Assembly: GCF_015291745.1 (NCBI RefSeq)
Contig: NZ_CP030059.1
Span: forward strand, 4,119,501-4,183,500
Origin: Bradyrhizobium sp. CCBAU 53351
GTDB taxonomy: Bacteria > Pseudomonadota > Alphaproteobacteria > Rhizobiales > Xanthobacteraceae
Length of the DNA stretch: 64,000 nucleotides
Reading direction: 5' to 3'
A program made the position numbers and the translations under genes. The notes under the pieces were generated by a model. The model searched no databases. It had not been told where the DNA came from and saw nothing but the letters and a program-made list of their open reading frames with translations. How positions within the stretch are numbered: the stretch's first letter is position 1; each line of letters begins with the position of its first letter. Below, piece by piece: positions 33,567 to 42,097 of this stretch.

Positions 33567-34532
33567 TCAGTCGGCGTACTGTCCGGCGGCCTTGATGATC
33601 GGCGCCCAGCGGTCGATTTCACTCACCAGCACCGCGCCGAGCGCCTCCGGCGTCGCCTTGTCTTTCGGGGCAGGCTCGGTGTTGATGTCGTTGAGCCGGG
33701 CGATCATCGTGGGATCCTGGAGTGCGGCCTGGAGCGCCGCCGTCAGCTTCTGAATGATCGCCGGCGGCGTGCCCTTCGGCGCATAGAGGCCGTGCCACAC
33801 GCCGAGTTCAAAGCCCTTGAGGCCCGCCTCGTCCGCTGTCGGCAGATCGGGCAAGCTCTTCAACCGCTCCTTGGTCGTCACCGCATAGGCTTTGACCTGC
33901 TTGGCCGAGATCGGCCCGGTGGTGTTCGTCGCCTGGTCGCAGGTAAGATCGATCTGCCTACCGAGGAGATCGTTCATGATCGGGCCGTTGCCCTTGTACG
34001 GCACCGTGGTGAGCTGCTTCTGGATCGCCGTCATGAACAGCATGCCGCACAGATGCGACGCCGCACCGAGCCCAGCATTGGCATAGGTCAGCTTGTCGCC
34101 CTGCTGCTGGGCGTAGGCGACCAGGTCCTTGAGCGTGTCGGCCGGGAAATCCGGACGCGCGATGATGGTCATGGGCGCGTTGGTCACGAGCCCGATCGGC
34201 GCAAAGGCCGTCTTGGTGTCGTAGGTGAGGTTGCGATAGAGCGTCGCCGCAGTCGAAATGCCGACGTGATGCATCAGCAGCGTATAGCCGTCGGGCTGGG
34301 CGCGCGCGGCGCGGGTCGAGCCGATGATGCCGCCGGCGCCGGTCGCGTTCTCGACGATGACCTGCTGGCCCAGCGACTTCGCCATGCCCGCGGCCGTCAG
34401 GCGAGCGATGGTGTCGGTCGGCCCGCCGGCGGCGAACGGCACCAGCATGGTGATGGGCCTCGTCGGATAGTCCTGGGCGAAGGCCGCGCCAAGCGGCAAG
34501 AGCAGAGCCGACACGAGGGCAATGAACCGCAT
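33567..34532 (-). CDS. Tripartite tricarboxylate transporter binding protein (Bug family)
   Basis: A 321-residue periplasmic binding protein. The signal peptide (FIALVSALLLPLGAAFAQ) is followed by the Bug hallmark YPTRPITMLVPFAAGGPTD and later GSTRAARAQPDGYTLLM, TYDTKTAFAPIGLV and YANAGLGAASHL. GGAGG lies about 6 bases before ATG 34532. These proteins usually deliver carboxylates to TctAB. Here no TctAB gene is present and the upstream operon gene is a 2-hydroxycarboxylate permease, so it may pair with it or be an orphan that senses the ligand. Confidence 0.9.
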   Translation of the reverse strand: MRFIALVSALLLPLGAAFAQDYPTRPITMLVPFAAGGPTDTIARLTAAGMAKSLGQQVIVENATGAGGIIGSTRAARAQPDGYTLLMHHVGISTAATLYRNLTYDTKTAFAPIGLVTNAPMTIIARPDFPADTLKDLVAYAQQQGDKLTYANAGLGAASHLCGMLFMTAIQKQLTTVPYKGNGPIMNDLLGRQIDLTCDQATNTTGPISAKQVKAYAVTTKERLKSLPDLPTADEAGLKGFELGVWHGLYAPKGTPPAIIQKLTAALQAALQDPTMIARLNDINTEPAPKDKATPEALGAVLVSEIDRWAPIIKAAGQYAD

Positions 34533-34588
34533 AATTTCCTCCAGATTGTTATTGGCGCCATCAAAGCGGATTCCTGGCCGCACGGCCA

Positions 34589-35911
34589 TCAGGAAAGCGA
34601 CTTCATCAGGAGGGTTGCGATCACGATCATGATTGCGCCGCCGACACGGGTCGCAATCTGTGCGAAGGCCATCAGGCCCATGCGATCCGCTGCGCCGAGA
34701 ATGGCGACGTCGCCGGTTCCGCCGAGGCCGGAATGGCACGCGGTCACGATCGCCGCCTCGACCGGATACATGTTCAGCCACTTGCCGACGAAGAAGCCCG
34801 ACGCGATCATCGCCAGCACCGTGGTCGTGCAGATCATGATGTAGCCCGGATTGAACGAGGCGACGAGTTGCTGCCATGAGACCAGCAAGGTCCCCATCGC
34901 CACCAGGATCGCAAACGTCAGGTTGGTCGACATGAACTTGTTGATCTGATAGGCGCCGAGCTCCATCTCGGCCGGGAGTAACCTCGTCAGCTTCAACGCC
35001 ACTGCGGCGATGATCATCATGATGGGGCCCGGGATGCCGGTGAACGGCGCCAGGACAATGCCCAGCACGAACAGGCCGCATGACAGCACCATGCCGGCGC
35101 CGAGCAACCCGAGATCGATCGGCCGGTCAGGCCGCGACTCTCCGAGAATGTCGCCGTCTCCGGTCTTGACCAGCATGCCGTTGCCGTTGAGCTCGCGGCG
35201 CGTCTCGCCGAGCCGCGCGAGCAGGCCGGCGCTGACGATGGCGACGACGTTGCCGAGCAGCGCCGCCGGCACCATCTGCGCCACCAGCTCGGCCTGCGGC
35301 CGGTGCAGCATTTCCGAATAGGCAATCGACAGCGGCAGCACGCCCTCGGCAAGGCCGCCGCCGACAATGGGAATGATGACGAAGAAGAACGTGTCCTTCG
35401 GGCTATGGCCGAACAGAAGTCCGACCGCGATGCCCGCGGAGACGGCCGCGATCGTGCCGACAAGGAGCGGAACGAACATGCGGATGAAGCCCTGGACCAG
35501 GACCCGGTAGGGCATGCCGAGGATCGAGCCCGCGACGAGGCAGGCGATGAAGAAATATTGAAAATTGGCGGTGCGGAACGTCGTCGCGATCGCCTTCAGC
35601 GCAACCTCCGGCATCAGGCCGTAGCTCACCAGGGCCGAGGGCACGAACAGGCAGAGGATCGCCGTGCCGCCGATCTTGTTCAGAATGGGAATCGTCTGTC
35701 CGAGCTTGCCCAGGAGGAAGCCGAGCAGCATCAGGACCAGAAGGCCGCCGATCACGTCGTTCGGCAGCTTGCCGGAATAGACGGCAGCGGCACAGACGAG
35801 CGCGGCCGCGAGGTAGATGCCGAGCGGCAAGGGGCCGATCTTGAGGCGGGCAAGCTCCGTCGCAGAAGCGGTCTCCGGCGCTTCAGCCGCGCGATAAGTC
35901 GTGTCTACCAA
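34589..35911 (-). CDS. 2-hydroxycarboxylate transporter family permease (CitS-like)
   Basis: A 440-residue integral membrane symporter or exchanger for 2-hydroxy-carboxylates such as citrate, malate or citramalate. Eleven or so hydrophobic segments are visible. The two reentrant-loop motifs of the family are present: IPIVGGGLAEGVLPLSIAYS near residue 195 and CHSGLGGTGDVAILGAADRM near residue 390, the latter with GGTGD and a substrate-contact RVGG after it. It lies between a LeuD paralogue and a Bug-type binding protein on the same strand, so it probably imports the hydroxyacid that the LeuCD pair dehydrates. Confidence 0.88.
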   Translation of the reverse strand: MVDTTYRAAEAPETASATELARLKIGPLPLGIYLAAALVCAAAVYSGKLPNDVIGGLLVLMLLGFLLGKLGQTIPILNKIGGTAILCLFVPSALVSYGLMPEVALKAIATTFRTANFQYFFIACLVAGSILGMPYRVLVQGFIRMFVPLLVGTIAAVSAGIAVGLLFGHSPKDTFFFVIIPIVGGGLAEGVLPLSIAYSEMLHRPQAELVAQMVPAALLGNVVAIVSAGLLARLGETRRELNGNGMLVKTGDGDILGESRPDRPIDLGLLGAGMVLSCGLFVLGIVLAPFTGIPGPIMMIIAAVALKLTRLLPAEMELGAYQINKFMSTNLTFAILVAMGTLLVSWQQLVASFNPGYIMICTTTVLAMIASGFFVGKWLNMYPVEAAIVTACHSGLGGTGDVAILGAADRMGLMAFAQIATRVGGAIMIVIATLLMKSLS

Positions 35912-35975
35912 GGGTCCCTCCGCTGTTTATCGTTCTTCGTGGCGCGGGGTCGAGCCGCGCCCGGCGCGTGCAGTC

Positions 35976-36584
35976 TCAGGCAATCCAGGGATTCTCCGCG
36001 CGATGCCGCGTCTCGAAGGCGCGGATGTCGTCGGCGAAGACGAGCGTGGAGGCGATGAAATCGCGGCCGGTCAGGAAAGCCTCCTTCCTGTCCGGCTCGA
36101 TATCGAATGCGATGGCGCGGTGGCCGCGATCGAAGCGGATCGTCTGCGCGGCGAGATCGACGGTGAGGTCATTGCGCGCATCGTCGGCCACGACGGTGGC
36201 AAGCTCGGACACGACAGCGGGATCAAGCGAGATCGTCATCAGGCCGTTGTTGGCGCAATTGTCGTTGAAGATTCCTGCGAAGGTGGTGCCGATCAGCGCG
36301 CGGATGCCGAGTTGCTGAAGTCCCCAGACGGCGTGCTCGCGGCTCGAGCCGCAGCCGAAATTCGGGCCCACAACGAGGAAGCTGGCGTCGCGATAGCCGT
36401 CCTGGTTCAGGATGAAGTCCGGATTGGGCTTGCCGTCGCCGAACCGCAGCAGGTTGAAAGTCCCCTCGCCGAGGCCACTGCGGTCTACGCCCTTGAGGAA
36501 CATTTTCGGCATGATCACGTCGGTATCGACGTTCGGCGCCAGCATCGGCGCCGCGACGCCCGTGACCTGATGGAACGGCGTCAT
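35976..36584 (-). CDS. 3-isopropylmalate dehydratase small subunit family (LeuD paralogue)
   Basis: A 202-residue swivelling-domain subunit of an aconitase-family hydro-lyase. LeuD landmarks are NVDTDVIMPKMFLKGV, DASFLVVGPNFGCGSSREHA and FNDNCANNGLM. It overlaps the large subunit by four bases. Its placement with a 2-hydroxycarboxylate transporter, a Bug protein and a LysR regulator, and not with leucine genes, suggests that the substrate is another malate derivative (citramalate, dimethylmalate or similar). Leucine biosynthesis cannot be excluded without knowing whether another leuCD exists elsewhere. Confidence 0.85.
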   Translation of the reverse strand: MTPFHQVTGVAAPMLAPNVDTDVIMPKMFLKGVDRSGLGEGTFNLLRFGDGKPNPDFILNQDGYRDASFLVVGPNFGCGSSREHAVWGLQQLGIRALIGTTFAGIFNDNCANNGLMTISLDPAVVSELATVVADDARNDLTVDLAAQTIRFDRGHRAIAFDIEPDRKEAFLTGRDFIASTLVFADDIRAFETRHRAENPWIA

Positions 36585-38005
36585 TGGCTTGATCCCTCCA
36601 GAAGCGAACGCACATCGGTGATGCGTCCGGTGACGGCAGCGGCCGCCACCATCGCCGGGCTCATCAGGTGCGTGCGCGCGCCCGGGCCCTGCCGGCCTTC
36701 GAAGTTGCGGTTGGTCGATGACGCGCAGCGCTCGCCCGGCTTCAGCACGTCGTCGTTCATCGCAAGGCACATCGAGCAGCCCGACTGCCGCCATTCGACG
36801 CCGGCATCCGTGAACACCCTGGCGAGGCCTTCGGCCTCGGCCTGCGCCCTGACCTGGGTCGAGCCCGGCACCACGATGGCCCGCACGCCGTCCGCGACGC
36901 GGCGGCCGCGAAAGATTGCGGCGGCATCGCGCAGATCCTCGATCCGCGAATTGGTGCAGGAGCCGATGAAGGCGAAGTCGATCGGAACGGATTGAATGGG
37001 CAGTCCGGGCGCAAGGCCCATATAGCTCAGCGCGCGCAGCGCGGCCGCCTTGCGGTCGGGCGCCGCCTGACCTGCCGGGTCGGGGATGCTCTCCGTGACG
37101 GCGATCGCCTGGTCGGGGCTGGTGCCCCAGGTCACCAACGGCGCGACCTCGGACACGTCGAGCGCGATCTCGCGGTCGAACCGGGCGCCGGGATCCGAAG
37201 CCAATGCAAGCCAGCTCCGGGCGGCGCGCTCCCACATCTCGCCTTTTGGCGAACGCGGACGGCCCTTCAGATAATCCAGCACCTTCTGGTCCGGCGCGAT
37301 CACGACACCGCGCGCGCCCGCCTCGACGATCATGATCGACATCACGATCCGGCCCTCGACACTCATGTCGGAGACGACGGGACCGCCGAACTCCACGGCA
37401 TATCCGGTCGCACCGTCGGCACCGATCCGCCGGATCACCTCCATGACGACGTCCTTCGGTGTGACGCCGAGCGAGAGCCTCCCGGTCAGATCGATGCGCA
37501 TCGTCTTGAGCCGGCGGTAGCGCACTGTGGAGGTCGCGAGATAGTGCTCGATGTCGGACGTGCCGATGCCGTAGCCGAGCGCACCGAACGCGCCATAGGC
37601 CGTGCTGTGACTGTCGCCCGCCGCGATCACCATGCCGGGCATGACCAGCCCCTGCTCCGGCGCGACGACATGCTCGATGCCCTGCCGGGGATCGAGGATG
37701 TCGAAATATTCGATGCCGAAATCCCTGGCGTTATCGGCAAAATAGTCGACCTGCCGCGCCGCCGCGCCGTCCGGCATCGCGCGGGTGCGCCGGGCGGCCG
37801 TCGGGTTGACGTGGTCGACCACCATCAACGCCGCCCCGGGATTCCAGACCTTGCGTCCGGCCGCGCGCAAGCCCGCGAAGGCTTGCGGACTGGTGTATTC
37901 GTTGAGCACGGTGCGGTCGACGTAAAGCAGCACGAGCCCGGACTCATCGAGATTGCGGACGACATGGGCGTCGACCAGTTTGTCGTACAGCGTGCGCGCT
38001 GCCAT
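36581..38005 (-). CDS. 3-isopropylmalate dehydratase large subunit family (LeuC paralogue)
   Basis: A 474-residue [4Fe-4S] hydro-lyase subunit. Cluster ligands are Cys350 (IGSCTNSRIEDL), Cys410 and Cys413 (SGCSMCLAMN), matching LeuC spacing. GDSHSTAYGAFGALGYGIGT is the active-site His/Ser region. GGAGG lies about 6 bases before ATG 38005; the longer frame is unlikely. It is the first gene of a four-gene minus-strand operon with leuD-like, 2HCT permease and Bug genes, and is divergent from a LysR regulator. It isomerises or dehydrates a 2-hydroxy acid; the physiological substrate is open. Confidence 0.88.
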   Translation of the reverse strand: MAARTLYDKLVDAHVVRNLDESGLVLLYVDRTVLNEYTSPQAFAGLRAAGRKVWNPGAALMVVDHVNPTAARRTRAMPDGAAARQVDYFADNARDFGIEYFDILDPRQGIEHVVAPEQGLVMPGMVIAAGDSHSTAYGAFGALGYGIGTSDIEHYLATSTVRYRRLKTMRIDLTGRLSLGVTPKDVVMEVIRRIGADGATGYAVEFGGPVVSDMSVEGRIVMSIMIVEAGARGVVIAPDQKVLDYLKGRPRSPKGEMWERAARSWLALASDPGARFDREIALDVSEVAPLVTWGTSPDQAIAVTESIPDPAGQAAPDRKAAALRALSYMGLAPGLPIQSVPIDFAFIGSCTNSRIEDLRDAAAIFRGRRVADGVRAIVVPGSTQVRAQAEAEGLARVFTDAGVEWRQSGCSMCLAMNDDVLKPGERCASSTNRNFEGRQGPGARTHLMSPAMVAAAAVTGRITDVRSLLEGSSQ

Positions 38006-38084
38006 CGCGCTGTCCTCCGGAAAAACTCTTGTCCCGACCGTGCCGTCCGCCACACTGGAAATCCAATGTCGTGTTCTGATATCA

Positions 38085-38103
38085 TTATGCAGATCATGCA
38101 TAA
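38085..38103. promoter_or_regulatory. Perfect inverted repeat, candidate LysR operator
   Basis: TTATGCA-GATCA-TGCATAA is a perfect 7-5-7 dyad and fits the T-N11-A LysR box. It lies in the 125-base divergent space, 80 bases before the leuC-like start and 28 bases before the lysR start, a position suited to autoregulation and activation of the operon. Confidence 0.65.
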
Positions 38104-38130
38104 GCAATGCAGGGATGTCGGGAGGCTGCG

Positions 38131-39051
38131 ATGGAGATCAACTGGCTGCACGATTTCATCGCGGTTGCGACCACGCGCAGCTTTTCGCGGGCGGCCGAGC
38201 AACGCAATTGCTCACAGCCGGCGCTGAGCCGCAGAATCCAGGCGCTCGAGGTCTGGACCGGCGCACCGCTGCTGGAGCGCACCACGCACAGCGTCAATCT
38301 CACACCGGCCGGCGAAGGGTTTCGCGACATCGCCGAGGACGTCCTGCGCCGGCTCGCCGCCGGCCGGCTCGATGCTCAGGAGCGGGCCCGCGGCGCGTCC
38401 GACGTGCTGAAATTCGCCTCGACCAACGCGCTGTCGCTGACCTTCTTCCCGGATTGGCTGCGCGGCATCGAGACCGAGCTGTCGTTCGTGCCGAACGTGC
38501 AGCTCGTCGCCAACCACATGGAGGCCTGCGAACGGATCCTGCTGGCGGGCGATGCGCACTTCCTGCTCTGCCATTACCATCCGGCGGCAGCCACGGCGCT
38601 GACGCCGTCGCATTTCCGCTCGCTTCACGTCGGCAACGACAGGCTCATCCCTGCATCGGTGCCGCTTTCAGGCCGGAGCCGCAAGCCGCGTTTCAAGTTG
38701 CCGGGCTCGGCAGCCGCGCCGCTCCCATTCCTGAGCTTCCGTCCTGAATCGGGCATGGGGCGAATCCTCGAATCCGTGCGTGCGACCTCGCGGGACGACG
38801 TCTATCTACGCCCGACCTTCACCTCGCATCTTGCAAAGCTATTGGTGACGATGGTGCAGAACGGCCGCGGCATGGCTTGGCTGCCCGAAAGCCTGATCAG
38901 CGATCAGCTTGCCTCCGGCGAGATCGTCGCAGCAGGCGGCGCGGAATGGCACGTGCCGATCGAGATCCACGTGTTCCGGCCGAAGCTGCGGCTGGCCAAG
39001 GCCGCCGAGGCGTTTTGGAGTCACATCGAGAAGAACGGCGCGCGGACTTAG
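38131..39051 (+). CDS. LysR family transcriptional regulator of the leuCD-like operon
   Basis: A 306-residue LysR regulator. The winged helix reads INWLHDFIAVATTRSFSRAA, recognition helix CSQPALSRRIQALE, and the wing TPAGEGFRD. The effector domain follows from about residue 90. ATG 38131 gives the canonical N-terminus; the longer frame at 38107 is not needed. Divergent placement and the palindrome at 38085-38103 make it the probable regulator of the leuCD-like/2HCT/Bug operon, with a hydroxyacid as likely coinducer. Confidence 0.9.
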   Translation: MEINWLHDFIAVATTRSFSRAAEQRNCSQPALSRRIQALEVWTGAPLLERTTHSVNLTPAGEGFRDIAEDVLRRLAAGRLDAQERARGASDVLKFASTNALSLTFFPDWLRGIETELSFVPNVQLVANHMEACERILLAGDAHFLLCHYHPAAATALTPSHFRSLHVGNDRLIPASVPLSGRSRKPRFKLPGSAAAPLPFLSFRPESGMGRILESVRATSRDDVYLRPTFTSHLAKLLVTMVQNGRGMAWLPESLISDQLASGEIVAAGGAEWHVPIEIHVFRPKLRLAKAAEAFWSHIEKNGART

Positions 39052-39121
39052 GGATGACAGCGGCGCGAACCGTACAGACAGCCGCGTTTATTGGCGCGGC
39101 ATCGGAAGCACGAGCATTCGC

Positions 39122-39646
39122 TTACGCGTGCTTCTTCTTCGGCTTGGCCGCCCTCGGCACCGGCTGCGGCTCGGGATTGCCCTCGATCGAGGACAGGCGG
39201 CCCGCCGTGAAGGTATAGATGCCCGCGCGCGGGCCGGTGGTCCAGGTGACGACGGCGACGCGGCGGCCGGCGGCATCGTTGGAGAGGTTGACGTTCGAGG
39301 GCGCGCCGATGCCGCGCACCACGTCGCATTCGGTGTGGCCGAGCGCAACCGTGCCGCCCATCGGCGACGGCGCCGTCGTCGATGCGTTGGCATCGGCCGG
39401 CCCGGGCGGCGGCGTCATGCCGGCACAGGCCCCGTCGGCACTGACGAGATCCTCAGCTCCGACCGGCTTGTCGGGGGTCAGCGGCGGCGACTCGATCGAG
39501 ATGTTCTTGATGAAGATGCGGCCCGGCTTCTGGAACCATTCTGCGTCCTTCGACAACAGGTCGGTCCCGCTCGAACAGCCCGCGACCAGCGGTGCTATTG
39601 CAGCCAACGCAACTATGAGCGACCTGGGAAGCTTTTGATGTCGCAC
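39122..39646 (-). CDS. Predicted lipoprotein (unknown function)
   Basis: A 174-residue exported protein with a lipobox: LIVALAAIAPLVAGCSSGTD, so Cys23 would be lipidated. The mature part has an acidic, Pro-rich region near residues 75-95 and a beta-rich domain: TECDVVRGIGAPSNVNL, RRVAVVTWTTGPRAGIYTF and GRLSSIEG. It ends in a Lys-rich tail (AAKPKKKHA). The domain resembles small SmpA/OmlA-type folds in layout, with a short-range GIGAPSN turn, but I cannot assign it firmly. It is monocistronic. Confidence 0.72.
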   Translation of the reverse strand: MRHQKLPRSLIVALAAIAPLVAGCSSGTDLLSKDAEWFQKPGRIFIKNISIESPPLTPDKPVGAEDLVSADGACAGMTPPPGPADANASTTAPSPMGGTVALGHTECDVVRGIGAPSNVNLSNDAAGRRVAVVTWTTGPRAGIYTFTAGRLSSIEGNPEPQPVPRAAKPKKKHA

Positions 39647-39798
39647 GATAAACCAAATTCCCCGCGTGAAGGACCAGCCCTAAGCGATTGTCCCAACATC
39701 ACTTTGCGGCACGAAGGTGACAAAAGCCAGCATCGCCCGAAAAGTCCAAATTATCATTAATTGCCAAGGACGATTGCAAAGGATGATCGCCAAGGACG

Positions 39799-40251
39799 CT
39801 AATTCCGACGCTGCCACCGGCCCCGTTCGTCGGCCTGCCAATAGGTGACATCAAATCCCTTCGCCTTGCAATCCGTCCAGGCACTGCGGGCGAGCGCCAG
39901 CGCATCCGGATCATCACCGTTGAACAGCAGCACCATGCGCGCATAGCCCTGCGCGTCCTCTGGGAGGGCCGCATTGTCGACCAGGAAGCGGATATGGGCG
40001 CCGTTGGGATTGCCCTCCTCGATCGCCAGCACGATCGGCTGATCGGCGGCATCGTTCACGCGCCATGTCGCGTGCGGCAGGAAGGAATCGTCGCGATAGG
40101 TCCATAAATGGGCGTCGAGCGCGTCGGCCCGTTCCTCCGAGGTCGACTGCACCACGACGCGCCAGCCGCGCTCGAGCGATTTCTCGAGAAGCGGCGGCAA
40201 GACGTTCTCCACCGTCATGTTTTGCAGATGGTAGAACAGCACTTCCGTCAT
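39799..40251 (-). CDS. holC: DNA polymerase III chi subunit
   Basis: A 150-residue clamp-loader accessory protein that links the polymerase holoenzyme to single-strand-binding protein. It begins MTEVLFYHLQNMTVENVLPP and has LEKSLERGWRVVVQ, LDAHLWTYRDDSFLPH (the conserved W-T/F-DDSFLPH motif) and NPNGAHIRFLVDNAALP. The start is ATG 40251; the longer frame is a read-through of pepA. Seven bases separate it from the pepA stop, so the two are co-transcribed. Confidence 0.92.
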   Translation of the reverse strand: MTEVLFYHLQNMTVENVLPPLLEKSLERGWRVVVQSTSEERADALDAHLWTYRDDSFLPHATWRVNDAADQPIVLAIEEGNPNGAHIRFLVDNAALPEDAQGYARMVLLFNGDDPDALALARSAWTDCKAKGFDVTYWQADERGRWQRRN

Positions 40252-40258
40252 CGCGAGG

Positions 40259-41758
40259 TCACTTGCGCTCGTAGTGATCGGCGACCAGGCGGTCGAGCAG
40301 ACGGACGCCGTAGCCCGCGCCCCAGCTGTGGTTGATGTCGGTCTTCGGCGCGCCCATGGCGGTGCCGGCGATGTCGAGATGGGCCCAGGGCGTGCCGTCG
40401 ACGAAGCGCTGCAGGAACTGCGCCGCGGTGATCGAGCCGCCATGACGGCCGCCGGTGTTCTTCATGTCGGCGAACTGGGAATCGATCAGCTTGTCGTATT
40501 CGGGACCGAGCGGCATGCGCCAGACCTTTTCCCCGCTCTCGGTGCCGGCCGCCAGCAGGCGTTCGGCAAGCTCGTCATTGTTGGAGAACATGCCGGCATG
40601 CTCGGTGCCGAGCGCGACCACGATCGCGCCGGTCAGCGTCGCCAGGTCCACCATGAATTTCGGCTTCACCTTCTTGGCGACGTACCAGAGCACGTCGGCC
40701 AGCACGAGGCGACCCTCCGCGTCGGTGTTGATGATCTCGATGGTCTGGCCCGACATCGAGGTGACGATATCGCCCGGCCGCTGCGCATTGCCGTCGGGCA
40801 TGTTCTCGACGAGGCCGATGGCGCCGACCACGTTGGCCTTGGCTTTGCGCGCCGCCAGCGCGTGCATCAGGCCGACGACGCAGGCTGCGCCCCCCATGTC
40901 GCCCTTCATGTCCTCCATGCTGCCGGCCGGCTTGATCGAGATGCCGCCGGTGTCGAAGCAGACGCCCTTGCCGATGAAGCTGACCGGCGCCTCGCCCTTC
41001 TTGCCGCCGTCCCAGCGCATGATCACGGTCCGGCTCGGCCGCGCCGAGCCCTGGCCGACGCCGAGCAGCGCGCCCATGCCGAGCTTCTGCATCGCCTTGA
41101 CGTCGAGCACCTCGACCTTGACGCCGAGCTTGCGGAGCTGACTGGCGCGGCGCGCGAATTCTTCGGGGAAGAGCACGTTCGGCGGCTCGTTGACGAGGTC
41201 GCGCGCGATGATCACGCCGTCGACGACGTGGCCGGCCGCGACAAACGCCTTCTTCGCGGCAGCGGCATCGCCGACCGCAAGCGAGATGTCGGCGCGCGGG
41301 GCCCCCTCCTCGCCGTCCTTCTTCTTGGTCTTGTAGCGGTCGAACTTGTAGGCGCGCAGGCGCAGGCCCGAGGCGATCGCAACCGCCTGCTCGCTTCCCA
41401 TCGCACCATCGGGCAGTTCCGCCATGATGGTCATGGCGGCGCTTCCTGCGGGAAGCTTGCTCGCCGCCACACCGCCGAATTTGAGGAAATCGTTCGCCTT
41501 CAGGCCGGCCGCCTTGCCGGCGCCGATCACGATCAGGCGGGTGGCCTTCACCCCTTCCGGCGCCAGGACGTCCAGCGCCGCCCCGCTTTTACCCTTGAAG
41601 GCGGCAGCGGCGGCCGCGCGCTTCACGAGGTCGACGGCGCCGCCCAGCGCCTTGGCCGTCGCGGGGCCGACCTTCAGATTGTCGTCGCAGAACACGACCA
41701 GGATGCCACGGGCGGCTGATGACAGCGGGACGAAGCCGACCTTGATGGCATCGGACAT
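40259..41758 (-). CDS. pepA: Leucyl aminopeptidase
   Basis: A 499-residue cytosolic M17 metallo-aminopeptidase; in other bacteria PepA also binds DNA. The active-site signature [12 protein letters not shown] is intact, with [18 protein letters not shown] and MKGDMGGAA supplying the other metal ligands. ATG 41758 is chosen because GGAG precedes it; the upstream MKELP start is five codons longer. It is the first gene of an operon with holC and divergent from the lipopolysaccharide transport operon. Confidence 0.94.
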   Translation of the reverse strand: MSDAIKVGFVPLSSAARGILVVFCDDNLKVGPATAKALGGAVDLVKRAAAAAAFKGKSGAALDVLAPEGVKATRLIVIGAGKAAGLKANDFLKFGGVAASKLPAGSAAMTIMAELPDGAMGSEQAVAIASGLRLRAYKFDRYKTKKKDGEEGAPRADISLAVGDAAAAKKAFVAAGHVVDGVIIARDLVNEPPNVLFPEEFARRASQLRKLGVKVEVLDVKAMQKLGMGALLGVGQGSARPSRTVIMRWDGGKKGEAPVSFIGKGVCFDTGGISIKPAGSMEDMKGDMGGAACVVGLMHALAARKAKANVVGAIGLVENMPDGNAQRPGDIVTSMSGQTIEIINTDAEGRLVLADVLWYVAKKVKPKFMVDLATLTGAIVVALGTEHAGMFSNNDELAERLLAAGTESGEKVWRMPLGPEYDKLIDSQFADMKNTGGRHGGSITAAQFLQRFVDGTPWAHLDIAGTAMGAPKTDINHSWGAGYGVRLLDRLVADHYERK

Positions 41759-42097
41759 GGGTAACTCCTTCAAAATTCTTGGTCTTTTTGCCGTTCACGG
41801 GTCCTGGCGGGGCGACGGATTTGAACGGCGATTCAGTGAGCCTTGCGCACTATGGGCCAGCGGCCCGGCAGATGCCAAGCGCCCCCGTGGCCGGCGGGCC
41901 ACAACGAGCGAAATATTAACCATATATTGAGGGTGCCATGGGGCAGCCATTTTGTTGACGGATCAAAGGGATGGTAGTGAGAGAGTAAGCTGGCGGAAGA
42001 GGCGCTGGCCAACCTTGGGGATCCCCTGCTCGGGATTGGTTGGACCGGCGGAATTTCGGCCGACATTGGGGACTTGGTGGGATTCGTGCGGTAGCGC
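41759..42097. other. Divergent promoter region of pepA and lptF
   Basis: A 339-base non-coding spacer. An AT-rich patch AAATATTAACCATATATTGA near 41910-41932 is the likeliest promoter area. TTGA-CGGA-TCAA at 41955-41966 looks FNR-like but has four and not six central bases. No reading frame with a ribosome site is seen. Confidence 0.4.

Noticed and set aside
41955..41966. TTGA-CGGA-TCAA as an FNR/FixK box before lptF
   Set aside because: Only four central bases separate the half-sites; the FNR pattern needs six.
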